DNA of 64,000 nucleotides from contig NZ_CP025815.1 in the NCBI RefSeq assembly GCF_003352045.1, positions 4,154,001 through 4,218,000 on the forward strand, in the 5' to 3' direction. The translations under genes were made by a program, and so were the position numbers. Position 1 is the stretch's first letter. Each line of letters begins with the position of its first letter. Under the pieces are notes generated by a model. It was not told where the DNA came from and made no database searches. It worked only from the letters and a program-made list of their open reading frames with translations. Positions 55,803 through 64,000 of this stretch are shown one piece after another. The stretch is from Sulfitobacter sp. JL08. GTDB lineage: Bacteria; Pseudomonadota; Alphaproteobacteria; Rhodobacterales; Rhodobacteraceae.

Positions 55803-55863
55803 TCGGGGTTGCATCTGCGTTGGCTGGGGCGGTATCCCGATGGAACCCAAAAAGGATTACAAA

Positions 55864-56577
55864 ATGCGCCCCTCTGGTAGAAATTTAAGCGAAATGCGTG
55901 CCGTTTCAATCGAAACCGGTGTTACAAAACACGCCGAAGGCTCTTGTCTGATCAAAATGGGTGACACCCATGTTCTGTGCACAGCCACAATCGAAGACCG
56001 CGTACCGCCTTTTATCAAGGGATCCGGACTGGGGTGGGTCACGGCCGAATACGGAATGCTGCCGCGCGCCACAAACACCCGCATGCGCCGCGAGGCCGCT
56101 TCCGGGAAACAAAGCGGGCGCACTGTTGAAATCCAGCGCCTGATCGGGCGGTCATTGCGCGCCGGTGTAGATCGCGTTGCCCTGGGTGAACGGCAGATCA
56201 CAATTGATTGTGATGTTATCCAGGCAGATGGCGGAACCCGCTGTGCATCAATCACAGGGGGGTGGGTTGCTCTTAAACTGGCAGTCAACAAACTGATGAA
56301 AATCGGCGATGTTACCAGTGATCCGTTGATTGATCCTGTGGCCGCGATCAGTTGCGGTATTTACGCGGGACAGCCGGTTCTTGATCTTGATTATCCCGAA
56401 GATTCAGAAGCCGGTGTCGATGGAAACTTTATCATGACAGGATCGGGCCAGTTGATCGAAGTCCAGATGAGCGCGGAAGGCTCGACCTACTCGCGCGATC
56501 AGATGAATGCCCTGATGGATCTGGCGGAAAAAGGCGTGTCGGAACTTGTCGCGCTGCAAAAATCTGCTGCCGCATGA
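55864..56577 (+). CDS. rph: Ribonuclease PH
   Basis: Phosphorolytic exoribonuclease trimming tRNA 3' ends. The 237 residues begin [19 protein letters not shown], the standard N-terminus, and contain [50 protein letters not shown]. The ATG at 55864 follows AAAAAGGATTACAAA; an in-frame ATG at 55840 adds eight residues and lacks this site. rdgB follows with a 4-nt overlap (ATGA). Confidence 0.96.
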   Translation: MRPSGRNLSEMRAVSIETGVTKHAEGSCLIKMGDTHVLCTATIEDRVPPFIKGSGLGWVTAEYGMLPRATNTRMRREAASGKQSGRTVEIQRLIGRSLRAGVDRVALGERQITIDCDVIQADGGTRCASITGGWVALKLAVNKLMKIGDVTSDPLIDPVAAISCGIYAGQPVLDLDYPEDSEAGVDGNFIMTGSGQLIEVQMSAEGSTYSRDQMNALMDLAEKGVSELVALQKSAAA

Positions 56578-57185
56578 CGCGTAAATTCACCGACAAAACG
56601 CTTTTGGTTGCGACCCACAATCAGGGAAAGCTGGAAGAAATCGCCGCTTTGCTTGCCCCTTTTGACGTGTCCGTTGTCGGGGCCGCTGAAATGAATCTGG
56701 CAGAGCCTGATGAAACGGAGGCGACTTTCGTCGGCAATGCCCGTATCAAGGCGCACGCCGCAGCGCGCGCAACCGGCTTACCTGCTTTGGCAGATGACAG
56801 CGGAATCGAGATCGAGGCGCTGGGTAACGCGCCCGGCGTCTACACCGCAGATTGGGCCGAAACACCTTCGGGCCGCGATTTTGTCATGGCCATGACCCGT
56901 ACACATAACGAGCTTGAAGCCGTCAACGCACCCTACCCGCGAAAAGCACGGTTTTGCTGCACTCTGGTTCTTGCATGGCCGGATGGTCACGATGAAGTGT
57001 TTCCCGGCGTAATGCCGGGTCAGGTGGTCTGGCCGATGCGGGGCAACCAAGGCCACGGATATGATCCGATATTTGTACCGGACGGGTATGATGTGACATT
57101 CGGCGAAATGGACCGGTGGGAGAAAAACAAGATCAGCCATCGGGCCGACGCGTTCAAAAAACTTGTCGCAGGCTGTTTTGACTGA
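56574..57185 (+). CDS. rdgB: XTP/dITP diphosphatase
   Basis: HAM1-family enzyme hydrolysing non-canonical purine triphosphates. The 203 residues show [39 protein letters not shown] and [20 protein letters not shown]. The ATG overlaps the rph stop and the 3' end overlaps the hemW start, so rph-rdgB-hemW are tightly coupled. With mutT at 16 kb, it is a second nucleotide-pool cleaning enzyme in the window. Confidence 0.95.
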   Translation: MTRKFTDKTLLVATHNQGKLEEIAALLAPFDVSVVGAAEMNLAEPDETEATFVGNARIKAHAAARATGLPALADDSGIEIEALGNAPGVYTADWAETPSGRDFVMAMTRTHNELEAVNAPYPRKARFCCTLVLAWPDGHDEVFPGVMPGQVVWPMRGNQGHGYDPIFVPDGYDVTFGEMDRWEKNKISHRADAFKKLVAGCFD

Positions 57186-58335
57186 AGACTGGCAACAGGG
57201 CGGTTTCGGCCTTTACGTGCATTGGCCCTATTGCGAGGCAAAATGCCCGTATTGCGACTTCAACAGCCATGTCTCGCGTAACATCGATCAAAAGGCGTGG
57301 GCGCGGGCGTATCAAAAGGAACTGGAACGGATCGCAACCGAATTGCCCGGCCGTGTCCTGAACACCATTTTTTTTGGCGGCGGCACACCCAGCCTGATGA
57401 ATCCCGATACTGTTGCCGGTATTATCGAAACAGCACGCAAGTTCTGGCCAACTTCAAATAATCTGGAAGTCACGCTTGAGGCCAACCCCGGCTCGGTAGA
57501 GGCGGGTCGTTTCACGGCATTCCGCGATGGCGGCGTAAACCGGATTTCAATGGGTATTCAGGCCTTGAACGATCTGGATCTGAAAAGACTGGGCCGCATC
57601 CATACAGTTGCCGACGCTCGCGCAGCCTTTGATATCGCGCACCAGACCTTTGAGCGGGTCAGTTTTGATCTGATCTACGCACGACAGGATCAGACCCTGA
57701 CAGATTGGGAACAGGAATTGACCCTGGCGCTGTCCATGGCCGTCGATCATCTTTCCCTGTACCAGCTGACGATCGAAGACGGCACCGCCTTTGGCGATCG
57801 GTATGCCGTTGGAAAATTGCGGGGCCTGCCCGATGAAACCCTTGCGGCCGACATGTTCCAGATCACTCAGGACATTTGCGAAGCGCACGGCCTCCCGGCT
57901 TACGAAGTGTCCAATCACGCACGCCCCGGCTCTGAATCACTCCATAACCTGATTTACTGGCGCTACGGTGATTACGCCGGCATCGGTCCGGGCGCGCATG
58001 GGCGCATAACGCTAGGCGGTCAGCGTTTGGCTACAGAAAGCTGGAGCAATCCGCAGAAATGGCTGGAGTCTGTTGACCGGGGAACCGGTGAAAAAACCCG
58101 CGATCTGATCTCTCTTGAAGATCAGGCCAGCGAATATCTGATGATGGCACTGCGCATCCGGTCCGGCCTTGATGTTGATCGTTATACGGCCCTTGCCGGG
58201 CATCCACCCGATGCTGAATCACGTTCATCTCTTGTTCATCTTGGCATGATTGCCGACACGGGATCAAATATTTCCATTACAAAACAAGGACTTATGGTTC
58301 TAAACGCGGTAATCCGTGAACTTTTGCCCACCTAA
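57178..58335 (+). CDS. hemW: Radical SAM haem chaperone HemW
   Basis: Radical SAM protein related to oxygen-independent coproporphyrinogen oxidase; HemW binds haem and transfers it to target proteins. The 385 residues carry the cluster motif CEAKCPYCDFNSH (CxxxCxxC) near residue 22, GGGTPSLM near residue 68, and the HemW-type ESLHNLIYWRYGDYAGIG. TTG at 57178 is preferred (AGG 6 nt upstream, giving [13 protein letters not shown]); an in-frame TTG at 57163 is the alternative. It overlaps rdgB by 8 nt and parB by 4 nt tail to tail. Confidence 0.92.
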   Translation: MTEDWQQGGFGLYVHWPYCEAKCPYCDFNSHVSRNIDQKAWARAYQKELERIATELPGRVLNTIFFGGGTPSLMNPDTVAGIIETARKFWPTSNNLEVTLEANPGSVEAGRFTAFRDGGVNRISMGIQALNDLDLKRLGRIHTVADARAAFDIAHQTFERVSFDLIYARQDQTLTDWEQELTLALSMAVDHLSLYQLTIEDGTAFGDRYAVGKLRGLPDETLAADMFQITQDICEAHGLPAYEVSNHARPGSESLHNLIYWRYGDYAGIGPGAHGRITLGGQRLATESWSNPQKWLESVDRGTGEKTRDLISLEDQASEYLMMALRIRSGLDVDRYTALAGHPPDAESRSSLVHLGMIADTGSNISITKQGLMVLNAVIRELLPT

Positions 58336-59237
58336 CGGGCGCTTAGAATCCGGCAAATTTCATCCAGATCGTCCAAAGACTTGTACGAAATCACCACATC
58401 ACCCATTTCGCTGTCTGCCTTGTGATTAACCGCCACGTTCATTCCAAGTGCCGCAGACAGATCCCCTTCAAGCGCTTTGGTGTCTGCGTCTTTTTCCGCC
58501 GATCCGGAAACCTTGGGTGGTTTCGGCTTCGACCCGTCAGCGTCTTTTGTGTTGGCTTTTTTCACCAGGGCTTCTGTCTGGCGCACCGACAGCTGGCCTT
58601 TTACGATCTGTGCGGCCAGCCTCGATGGCTCGGCCGCCATAATCAATGCGCGCGCATGCCCCGCCGAAAGAGAGCCGCCCCGGACAAGATCCAGAACATC
58701 ATCAGGCAACTGCAAAAGCCGCATCAGGTTCGCAATATGGCTTCTGCTTTTTCCCAGCGCCTCTGCCAGCTTTTCCTGAGTATGTCCGAATTTATCCATA
58801 AGCTGCCGAAAAGCCGCCGCCTCTTCGATTGGGTTAAGATCAGCGCGCTGGATGTTTTCGATAATTGCGACTTCCAGAACCTCGACATCATCAAAATCGC
58901 GAACCAGAACGGGCAATTCGTGCAGTTTTGCCAGTTGCGCAGCGCGCCAGCGACGTTCACCAGCAACGATTTCATAGTTGCCGCCGCCCTGTTGGCGCAC
59001 GATCAGCGGCTGGATAACTCCCTTTTCGGAAATTGATGCGGCCAAATCATTCAGATCATCTTCGGAAAAACGGCGGCGCGGCTGGTTCGGATTGGGCACA
59101 ATCCGTTCAATCGGAACAAACAGCTCCGGGCGGCGCGGCTGTTCGGGTGCATCTCCGTCAGGTTGCGCAGACACGTCCGCCATAAGCGCAGACAGCCCCC
59201 GGCCCAGGCCCCTTCTTTTGTTTTTTTCATCTGCCAT
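58332..59237 (-). CDS. parB: Chromosome partitioning protein ParB
   Basis: CTP-dependent DNA clamp that loads at parS and spreads. The 301 residues begin with RGLGRGLSALMADV, the ParA-interacting segment, followed by the ParB/Spo0J core IERIVPNPNQPRRRFSEDDL, the CTP-binding ERRWRAAQLAKLHELPVLV, the helix-turn-helix KLAEALGKSRSHIANLMRLL and a C-terminal dimerisation domain. Two perfect parS sites lie upstream (60627-60642 and 62538-62553). It follows parA after 17 nt. Confidence 0.97.
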   Translation of the reverse strand: MADEKNKRRGLGRGLSALMADVSAQPDGDAPEQPRRPELFVPIERIVPNPNQPRRRFSEDDLNDLAASISEKGVIQPLIVRQQGGGNYEIVAGERRWRAAQLAKLHELPVLVRDFDDVEVLEVAIIENIQRADLNPIEEAAAFRQLMDKFGHTQEKLAEALGKSRSHIANLMRLLQLPDDVLDLVRGGSLSAGHARALIMAAEPSRLAAQIVKGQLSVRQTEALVKKANTKDADGSKPKPPKVSGSAEKDADTKALEGDLSAALGMNVAVNHKADSEMGDVVISYKSLDDLDEICRILSAR

Positions 59238-59254
59238 ATTCCTGCCTCCGGAGT

Positions 59255-60064
59255 TTACGCTGCAACGCTTGCATGTTTTTTCAAGATTTCCCGCGCCAAG
59301 GCACGATACGCTTCGGCACCCTTGGATGTCGTATCGTAGTTCAACACCGGCACAGCATAGGATGGTGCCTCGCTTACCCTGACATTTCGCGGGATTTTGG
59401 TGGAAAACACCAGATCGCCCAGATTATCGCGTGCGTCCTGTTCGACCTGTTGCGACAGATTATTTCGGCGATCATACATTGTCAGAACGATCCCTTCGAT
59501 CCGCAAATTCGCATTTGCCGTCTGGCGGACCTCGCGCACAGAAAGCATCAATTGCGAAAGCCCTTCCAGCGCAAAAAATTCCGCCTGCAAAGGAACCAGA
59601 ACAGAATGCGCGGCCACCATTGCATTAACCGTCAACAGGTTGAGCGATGGCGGACAATCGATCAGGATAAAATCAAATGCAAATGCATCCATGGCTGTCT
59701 GGCGCAAGGCATCATGCAACAAAAAGCTGCGCTTTTCATTCGCCATCAGGTCTAAATCAGCCGAACTGAGGTCTACCGTTGCTGGAATCACATACAGACC
59801 CTCATTCGATGTTGTTTGAATAATCTCATTCAAATCAACATCTTCCAGCAAAAGCTCGTATGTTGTCAGGTCTCGGTCATCCACATCAATCCCCAGCCCG
59901 GTTGATGCGTTTCCCTGCGGGTCCAGATCAACAACCAGAACACGGCAGCCTTTTTCAACAAGGGCCGCAGCCAGGTTGATTGTCGTCGTTGTCTTTCCGA
60001 CACCGCCTTTCTGGTTGGCAACTGCGATTATTTTCGGACCTGCCGGACGGGTTGGATCAAACAC
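59255..60064 (-). CDS. parA: Chromosome partitioning ATPase ParA
   Basis: Walker-type ATPase that moves ParB-parS complexes. The 269 residues have the deviant Walker A IAVANQKGGVGKTTTTINLA, VVDLDPQGNASTGLG and FILIDCPPSLNLLTVNAM. The start is GTG at 60064, 7 nt after GGAG and overlapping the rsmG stop by 8 nt. With parB, rsmG, mnmG and mnmE it makes the conserved near-origin cluster. Confidence 0.97.
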   Translation of the reverse strand: MFDPTRPAGPKIIAVANQKGGVGKTTTTINLAAALVEKGCRVLVVDLDPQGNASTGLGIDVDDRDLTTYELLLEDVDLNEIIQTTSNEGLYVIPATVDLSSADLDLMANEKRSFLLHDALRQTAMDAFAFDFILIDCPPSLNLLTVNAMVAAHSVLVPLQAEFFALEGLSQLMLSVREVRQTANANLRIEGIVLTMYDRRNNLSQQVEQDARDNLGDLVFSTKIPRNVRVSEAPSYAVPVLNYDTTSKGAEAYRALAREILKKHASVAA

Positions 60065-60677
60065 GCAATGCTCCCTTGATTTTCAGAATGACGGCTCCGG
60101 ATTCCGTTATACTTTTAATCGCCTCACACTCAAATGACCATCTGGATCGTGCGGTTTCGACTTCTTTTTCCCACGTCTGCCCCTTTGGGAACAGGGCCGT
60201 GCCACTTTCTGCAAGATGGCGCTCTGTGTACTCCAACAGCTGGTCCAGATCGGCAAGCGCGCGCGCTGACAGCGTGTTTGCATTCTGCTTCGCGGCACTT
60301 TCCACGCGCTCGGTCAGAACGGTCGCGTTCACGCCGGTTTCGCGGATCACAGTGCGCAGGAATGCCGATTTCCTTTGATCGCTTTCGATCAGGGTAAACA
60401 GTGTAGCGGGTGATTTTTCGCTTGCGATACACGCGACGACCAGTCCGGGAAAGCCCCCGCCACTCCCAAGATCAACCCAATGCCCAACTTCTCCGGACAG
60501 CGCGAACATTTGAGCGGAATCAAGCATATGCCGCGTCCACATCTCGGAAAGACTGGCCCGCGAGACGAGGTTAATTTTGGGATTCCACTTTTCCAACAGA
60601 TTGGCGTAGCAACGTAGTTTATCGGATGTTTCACGTGAAACATTCAACTCCTGCAAGACCCGGTCCTGATCTGTCAT
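60057..60677 (-). CDS. rsmG: 16S rRNA (guanine-N7)-methyltransferase RsmG
   Basis: Methylates G527 of 16S rRNA. The 206 residues show [39 protein letters not shown] and [20 protein letters not shown]. The start overlaps the mnmG stop by 4 nt (ATGA). Codons at 60627-60642 form a perfect parS palindrome read as part of [11 protein letters not shown] near residue 12-16. The parA gene overlaps the 3' end. Confidence 0.96.
   Translation of the reverse strand: MTDQDRVLQELNVSRETSDKLRCYANLLEKWNPKINLVSRASLSEMWTRHMLDSAQMFALSGEVGHWVDLGSGGGFPGLVVACIASEKSPATLFTLIESDQRKSAFLRTVIRETGVNATVLTERVESAAKQNANTLSARALADLDQLLEYTERHLAESGTALFPKGQTWEKEVETARSRWSFECEAIKSITESGAVILKIKGALRV
60627..60642. other. parS centromere site inside rsmG
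   Basis: TGTTTCACGTGAAACA, a perfect 16-bp palindrome equal to the widely conserved chromosomal parS consensus. It lies within the 5' coding part of rsmG, encoding NVSRET, and is 563 bp from the parA start. ParB would load here and spread. Confidence 0.95.
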
Positions 60678-62554
60678 AGGGCGCGCTTTGCCCGATCAAC
60701 CTGACGGATCTTGGCCAGCACCAACGCCAGTGCGGCCGGTGTCATCCCGTCAATCCGGGCGGCCTGCGCAAGGTTTGTCGGCCGCGCCTGTTGTAATTTG
60801 GCCTTGAGTTCATTTGACAATCCGCTGATGCCCTCAAAGCTCATATCGGGCGGAAGCTTTTGATTTTCATCACGTTTCAGCGCCTCAACATCCCGTTCTT
60901 GCCGCAGGATATAATGCGCATACAAAGCGTCCCGCTCCAACTGTACCCTTGTCGGGATATCCAGATCTGACAGTTCTGGGATCAACGCCTCCAGATCTTT
61001 GCAACCGACATTGGGGAAGGCCAGAATATCAAAGCCGGTCCTCTTCGAACCGTCCTCTTTTACGGTCAGGCCAGCCTTGTTTGCTTCCTTCGGCGTAAAT
61101 GTCCGCGCAGAAAGCACCATTCTTCCCCGATCAAGTTTGTCCATTTTTGTGTTGAACGCCGCATTCCGCCGGTCCGACACGCATCCAAGTGCCTGCGCAA
61201 CAGGTGTCAGCCTTTGGTCCGCATTGTCTGCGCGCAAAGAAAGCCGGAATTCCGCCCGCGATGTAAACATGCGATAGGGCTCTGACACACCACGGCTTGT
61301 CAGATCATCGATCATCACACCGATATAGCTGTCAGAACGGCTGAAAACAGTCGGCTCTTTGCCAGTCACTTCAAGCGCCGCATTCAGGCCTGCGACTAGC
61401 CCCTGCGCTGCAGCTTCTTCATATCCTGTTGTGCCGTTGATCTGTCCGGCCAGATATAGCCCCTCGACATCCTTGAGAGACAGACGCGGCGTCAACGCCC
61501 GGGGATCGATATAATCGTATTCGATGGCATAGCCCGGCTGCAGAATGACGGCCTGTTCCAGGCCAAAGATCGAACGCACATATGCTTCCTGAACATCCTG
61601 GGGCAGCGAAGTTGAAATGCCGTTCGGATAAACGGTTGGATCATCTACACCTTCAGGTTCAAGGAATATCTGATGCGATTCCTTATCTGCAAAGCGAACG
61701 ATCTTGTCCTCGATAGACGGGCAGTATCTTGGCCCGATCCCGTCGATATGCCCGCCATACATCGCAGAACGATCAAGGTTTTCACGAATGATTTCATGCG
61801 TTTGTGCGTTTGTGTGCGTGATCCCGCAAGACACCTGCGCCGCCTCGGGTCGGTCAGACAGGAAAGAGAACATCGTCGGGTCTTCATCGCCCGGTTGCAT
61901 TTCAAGCGCGTCCCACCGGATCGTCCGACCATCCAGCCGCGGCGGAGTACCCGTTTTTAGCCGGCCCATCGAAAGTCCGAATGAATCAATCCTTTCGGCC
62001 AGCTTTACAGACGGCTTGTCGCCCATTCGCCCACCCGGGCGCGAAACGTTCCCGATATGAATGACGCCGCGCAAAAATGTTCCAGTCGTCAGAATGACCG
62101 CGCCACATGAAATCTGGCTGCCGTCATCAAGCACGACGCCACAAACACGGTTGCCCTGCATCACGAAATCAACAATCTCGCCGATCAGGATAGAAAGGTT
62201 TTCCCAGCTTTCAGTTTCCTGCAACATCGCTGTCTGGTAAATCTTGCGGTCCGCTTGCGCGCGCGGCCCCTGCACCGCTGGCCCCTTGCGCCGGTTCAGC
62301 AGCCGAAACTGGATGCCTGCCCGGTCCGCAACGCGGCCCATAACACCATCCATTGCATCGATTTCGCGTACAAGATGACCTTTTCCTAGCCCGCCAATGG
62401 CAGGATTACAGGACATTACGCCAATACCGATTCGTGTCAGCGTAACGAGCGCGGTTCTTACGCCCATACGCGCAGCAGCATGGGCGGCCTCGGCGCCTGC
62501 GTGCCCTCCGCCAATCACGATTACATCAAAATCCGAATGTTTCACGTGAAACAT
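60674..62554 (-). CDS. mnmG: tRNA uridine-5-carboxymethylaminomethyl modification enzyme MnmG
   Basis: FAD-dependent partner of MnmE in wobble-uridine modification. The 626 residues start [20 protein letters not shown], include [20 protein letters not shown] and [19 protein letters not shown], and end with the usual helical domain. The ATG at 62554 directly follows GGGG and only 4 nt separate it from the mnmE stop; a GTG at 62545 three codons in has better spacing from GAGGGG, so translation may begin there. The first codons form the second parS palindrome. The codon at 62593, inside mnmE, is not a likely start. Confidence 0.96.
   Translation of the reverse strand: MFHVKHSDFDVIVIGGGHAGAEAAHAAARMGVRTALVTLTRIGIGVMSCNPAIGGLGKGHLVREIDAMDGVMGRVADRAGIQFRLLNRRKGPAVQGPRAQADRKIYQTAMLQETESWENLSILIGEIVDFVMQGNRVCGVVLDDGSQISCGAVILTTGTFLRGVIHIGNVSRPGGRMGDKPSVKLAERIDSFGLSMGRLKTGTPPRLDGRTIRWDALEMQPGDEDPTMFSFLSDRPEAAQVSCGITHTNAQTHEIIRENLDRSAMYGGHIDGIGPRYCPSIEDKIVRFADKESHQIFLEPEGVDDPTVYPNGISTSLPQDVQEAYVRSIFGLEQAVILQPGYAIEYDYIDPRALTPRLSLKDVEGLYLAGQINGTTGYEEAAAQGLVAGLNAALEVTGKEPTVFSRSDSYIGVMIDDLTSRGVSEPYRMFTSRAEFRLSLRADNADQRLTPVAQALGCVSDRRNAAFNTKMDKLDRGRMVLSARTFTPKEANKAGLTVKEDGSKRTGFDILAFPNVGCKDLEALIPELSDLDIPTRVQLERDALYAHYILRQERDVEALKRDENQKLPPDMSFEGISGLSNELKAKLQQARPTNLAQAARIDGMTPAALALVLAKIRQVDRAKRAL
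62538..62553. other. parS centromere site at the mnmG start
   Basis: A second perfect TGTTTCACGTGAAACA palindrome, embedded in the first codons of mnmG (FHVKH) and touching its ATG. It is 1.9 kb from the parS in rsmG. The palindrome also forces similar peptides FHVKH in unrelated overlapping frames, which explains spurious frames here. Confidence 0.95.
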
Positions 62555-62558
62555 CCCC

Positions 62559-63845
62559 TCATTTACCAAGACAGAAGCTGGCAAAGATTTCATCCAGCAG
62601 GTTTTCTACATCGACATGCCCGACAAGAGATTCAAGGGCTCGAATCGCCGATCGCAACTCCTCTGCGGCAATATCATATTGATCACTGCCCTGTCCCAGA
62701 ACTTCTTGCGCCTTGGCCAACCCCGCATTTGCTCTTTCCATCGCTATTCGGTGCCGTTCGCGGGTTGCGATCCCGGCCTGCGCCGTTCTGGTTGATAGGG
62801 TGCTCGTCAAGCGCGTCACCAGTTCGGAAATCCCCTCGCCCGTCTTACCCGAAACAGCATCGGTTCGGTCAAACAACATGTCGGCCTTGGGTCGAAGAAC
62901 GATATCTTCCGGTTTGATCGAGATCCCCAAATCTTCTGAAGTCTCGCCCAGAAAAACCCTGATATCAGCCAGATCAGCGCGCTGGACCGCCCTCGAAATT
63001 CCGATACCTTCGACAAAGTCATCTGTTTCCCGCAAGCCAGCGGTATCAAGAAGCGTCACAGGCAGCCCGCCCAGTTCCATCCGAACTTCGATAACATCTC
63101 GCGTGGTGCCGGCATATTCTGAAGTAATCGCCGCATCCCGTCCGGCCAACGCATTCAGCAACGTGGACTTACCAACATTCGGGGCGCCAACAATAGCCAC
63201 CTCGAACCCGGAGCGAATGCGTTCGTTGATCTGGACCCCGACAATTTCCTTTTCCATGTCGGTCTGCACAGAAGTCAGCAGCGCGCTCACCTCCGGCGTC
63301 ACGTCGGTAGGAACGTCTTCATCGGCAAAGTCTATTGTCGCTTCCAGCAATGCGGCAGCGCGGATCAGTTTCTGGCGCCAGTCCTGCGCCAGTCGGCCCA
63401 GTTCGCCCGACAGGACACGCTGCGCCTGCCGTCTTTGCGCTTCTGAATCCGCATCAATAAGATCGGCCAGGCCTTCGACCTGCGCCAGATCAAGCCGCCC
63501 GTTTTCCAAAGCGCGCCGGGTGAATTCCCCCGGCTCGGCCATACGCAGCCCCGGTTGCTGTGACAGAAGCCGCAGCACGGCAGATGTAACCGCGACGCTG
63601 CCGTGCACTTGAAGCTCTACCACATCTTCGCCGGTAAAGCTGGCCGGCCCCTGAAAGCACAGAACCAAAGCAGTATCGATCAAATTTCCTTGGCTGTCGC
63701 GCACATCACGCAAAGCCGTATGCCTTGGTTCAGGCAAAGATCCACATAAAAGCGTACCTGCCTGATGCGCCAAAGGCCCCGATATCCGGACAACAGCAAC
63801 GCCCGCCTTACCGGGCGCCGTTGCCAGGGCAAAAATTGTATCCAT
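62559..63845 (-). CDS. mnmE: tRNA modification GTPase MnmE
   Basis: Acts with MnmG to modify U34 of certain tRNAs. The 428 residues have the folate-binding N-domain, a G domain with G1 GAPNVGKST (220-228), [10 protein letters not shown], and the C-terminal motif FCLGK. The length is shorter than the usual 450-460. The G4 position reads RPKAD (318-322), with Pro where NKxD is expected. Start is [15 protein letters not shown] at 63845; rho ends 29 nt upstream on the same strand. Confidence 0.95.
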   Translation of the reverse strand: MDTIFALATAPGKAGVAVVRISGPLAHQAGTLLCGSLPEPRHTALRDVRDSQGNLIDTALVLCFQGPASFTGEDVVELQVHGSVAVTSAVLRLLSQQPGLRMAEPGEFTRRALENGRLDLAQVEGLADLIDADSEAQRRQAQRVLSGELGRLAQDWRQKLIRAAALLEATIDFADEDVPTDVTPEVSALLTSVQTDMEKEIVGVQINERIRSGFEVAIVGAPNVGKSTLLNALAGRDAAITSEYAGTTRDVIEVRMELGGLPVTLLDTAGLRETDDFVEGIGISRAVQRADLADIRVFLGETSEDLGISIKPEDIVLRPKADMLFDRTDAVSGKTGEGISELVTRLTSTLSTRTAQAGIATRERHRIAMERANAGLAKAQEVLGQGSDQYDIAAEELRSAIRALESLVGHVDVENLLDEIFASFCLGK

Positions 63846-63874
63846 CAGCTTAACACACTGTTATTAAACAGTTA

Positions 63875-64000
63875 TTACGTGTTCATCGAGTCAAAGAACT
63901 CTGAGTTTGACTTGGTTTGCTTCAGTTTCGAAAGCAGAAATTCGATCGCATCTGTCGTTCCCATCGGGTTCAGGATACGACGCAGCACAAAAGTTTTCTG
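63875..64000 (-). CDS. rho: Transcription termination factor Rho, C-terminal end only
   Basis: The frame enters at the right edge and codes 41 residues, [20 protein letters not shown] then [20 protein letters not shown] plus Thr, ending in TAA TAA. This matches the Rho C-terminus (WKLRRILxPM..TEAMEFLxxKLxxTKTNxEFFxxM). The rest of the gene lies beyond the window. It precedes mnmE on the same strand, a common alphaproteobacterial order. Confidence 0.9.
   Translation of the reverse strand, partial: QKTFVLRRILNPMGTTDAIEFLLSKLKQTKSNSEFFDSMNT

Noticed and set aside
54686-55863. CIRCE element near hrcA and rph
   Set aside because: I searched both strands for TTAGCACTC paired with GAGTGCTAA and saw none here or before dnaK.
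62480-62917. Plus-strand frame beginning MFHVKH at the mnmG parS
   Set aside because: The peptide arises from the parS palindrome read on the other strand; no coding support.
1-64000. tRNA, rRNA, CRISPR arrays, insertion sequences, integrases or prophage genes
   Set aside because: No cloverleaf-like, rRNA-like, direct repeat-spacer or transposase sequence was recognised; all long frames are accounted for by housekeeping genes.
58332-64000. oriC inside the window
   Set aside because: The par cluster suggests the origin is near, but I saw no cluster of DnaA boxes (TTATCCACA type) or AT-rich unwinding region, and dnaA, dnaN and hemE are absent.

Overview
The window looks like a chromosomal core segment of an alphaproteobacterium of the Roseobacter group (Rhodobacterales). 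The evidence is gene order (secA / parvulin / argJ / mutT, rimP-nusA-ylxR-infB, hrcA-grpE beside rph-rdgB-hemW, and rho-mnmE-mnmG-rsmG-parA-parB), alphaproteobacterial protein types (YlxR fused to an L7Ae-like domain, a Nav-type bacterial sodium channel, an aminotransferase plus sulfotransferase pair) and moderately high GC. I found no rRNA, tRNA, CRISPR array, insertion sequence or prophage. Coding density is very high and many neighbours overlap by 1-8 nt.

Layout. 1-4.1 kb: sugar-nucleotide and polysaccharide genes (a glycosyltransferase running off the left edge, kdsB, cysQ), an ABC-2 type permease and alkB. 4.2-8.3 kb: dnaK with a putative heat-shock promoter, dnaJ and radC. 8.3-16.7 kb: a PstS-like/OmpA fusion, an unknown anchored protein and secA on the minus strand, then a secreted parvulin, argJ, mutT and a 41-residue small gene on the plus strand. 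16.7-24.1 kb: the infB-ylxR-nusA-rimP operon (minus) with its own promoter and an attenuator-like leader, preceded by a shortened peptide-type binding protein coupled to prolyl aminopeptidase. 24.1-31.4 kb: ubiG, the comF-grxC-nitrilase-marR operon, an NDUFAF5-like methyltransferase, hemH, a 60-residue membrane peptide, and two L,D-transpeptidases around a CAP lipoprotein. 31.4-44.3 kb: a voltage-gated sodium channel with an RNA methyltransferase, a two-subunit ABC exporter, cca / CoA pyrophosphatase / hslO, a Nudix gene, a response-regulator phosphatase opposite an HPt protein, ilvA and a membrane protein. 44.4-54 kb: argG, the sulfotransferase/aminotransferase pair, an exported MsrA, a PfkB kinase, maeB and mutS. 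54-64 kb: grpE-hrcA, rph-rdgB-hemW, then parB-parA-rsmG-mnmG-mnmE and the 3' end of rho, with two perfect parS palindromes that suggest the replication origin is near.

Functional themes are protein folding (DnaK/DnaJ/GrpE/HrcA/Hsp33, SecA, parvulin), translation and RNA modification (IF2, NusA, RimP, Cca, RlmD-like, MnmEG, RsmG), repair and nucleotide-pool cleaning (AlkB, RadC, MutS, MutT, RdgB), envelope remodelling, and chromosome partitioning. No whole accessory system of unknown type stands out. The less ordinary items are the response-regulator/SpoIIE phosphatase facing an HPt protein, the mini binding protein, the aminotransferase/sulfotransferase pair, parS sites inside reading frames, the rimP leader, and two small proteins (41 and 60 residues).
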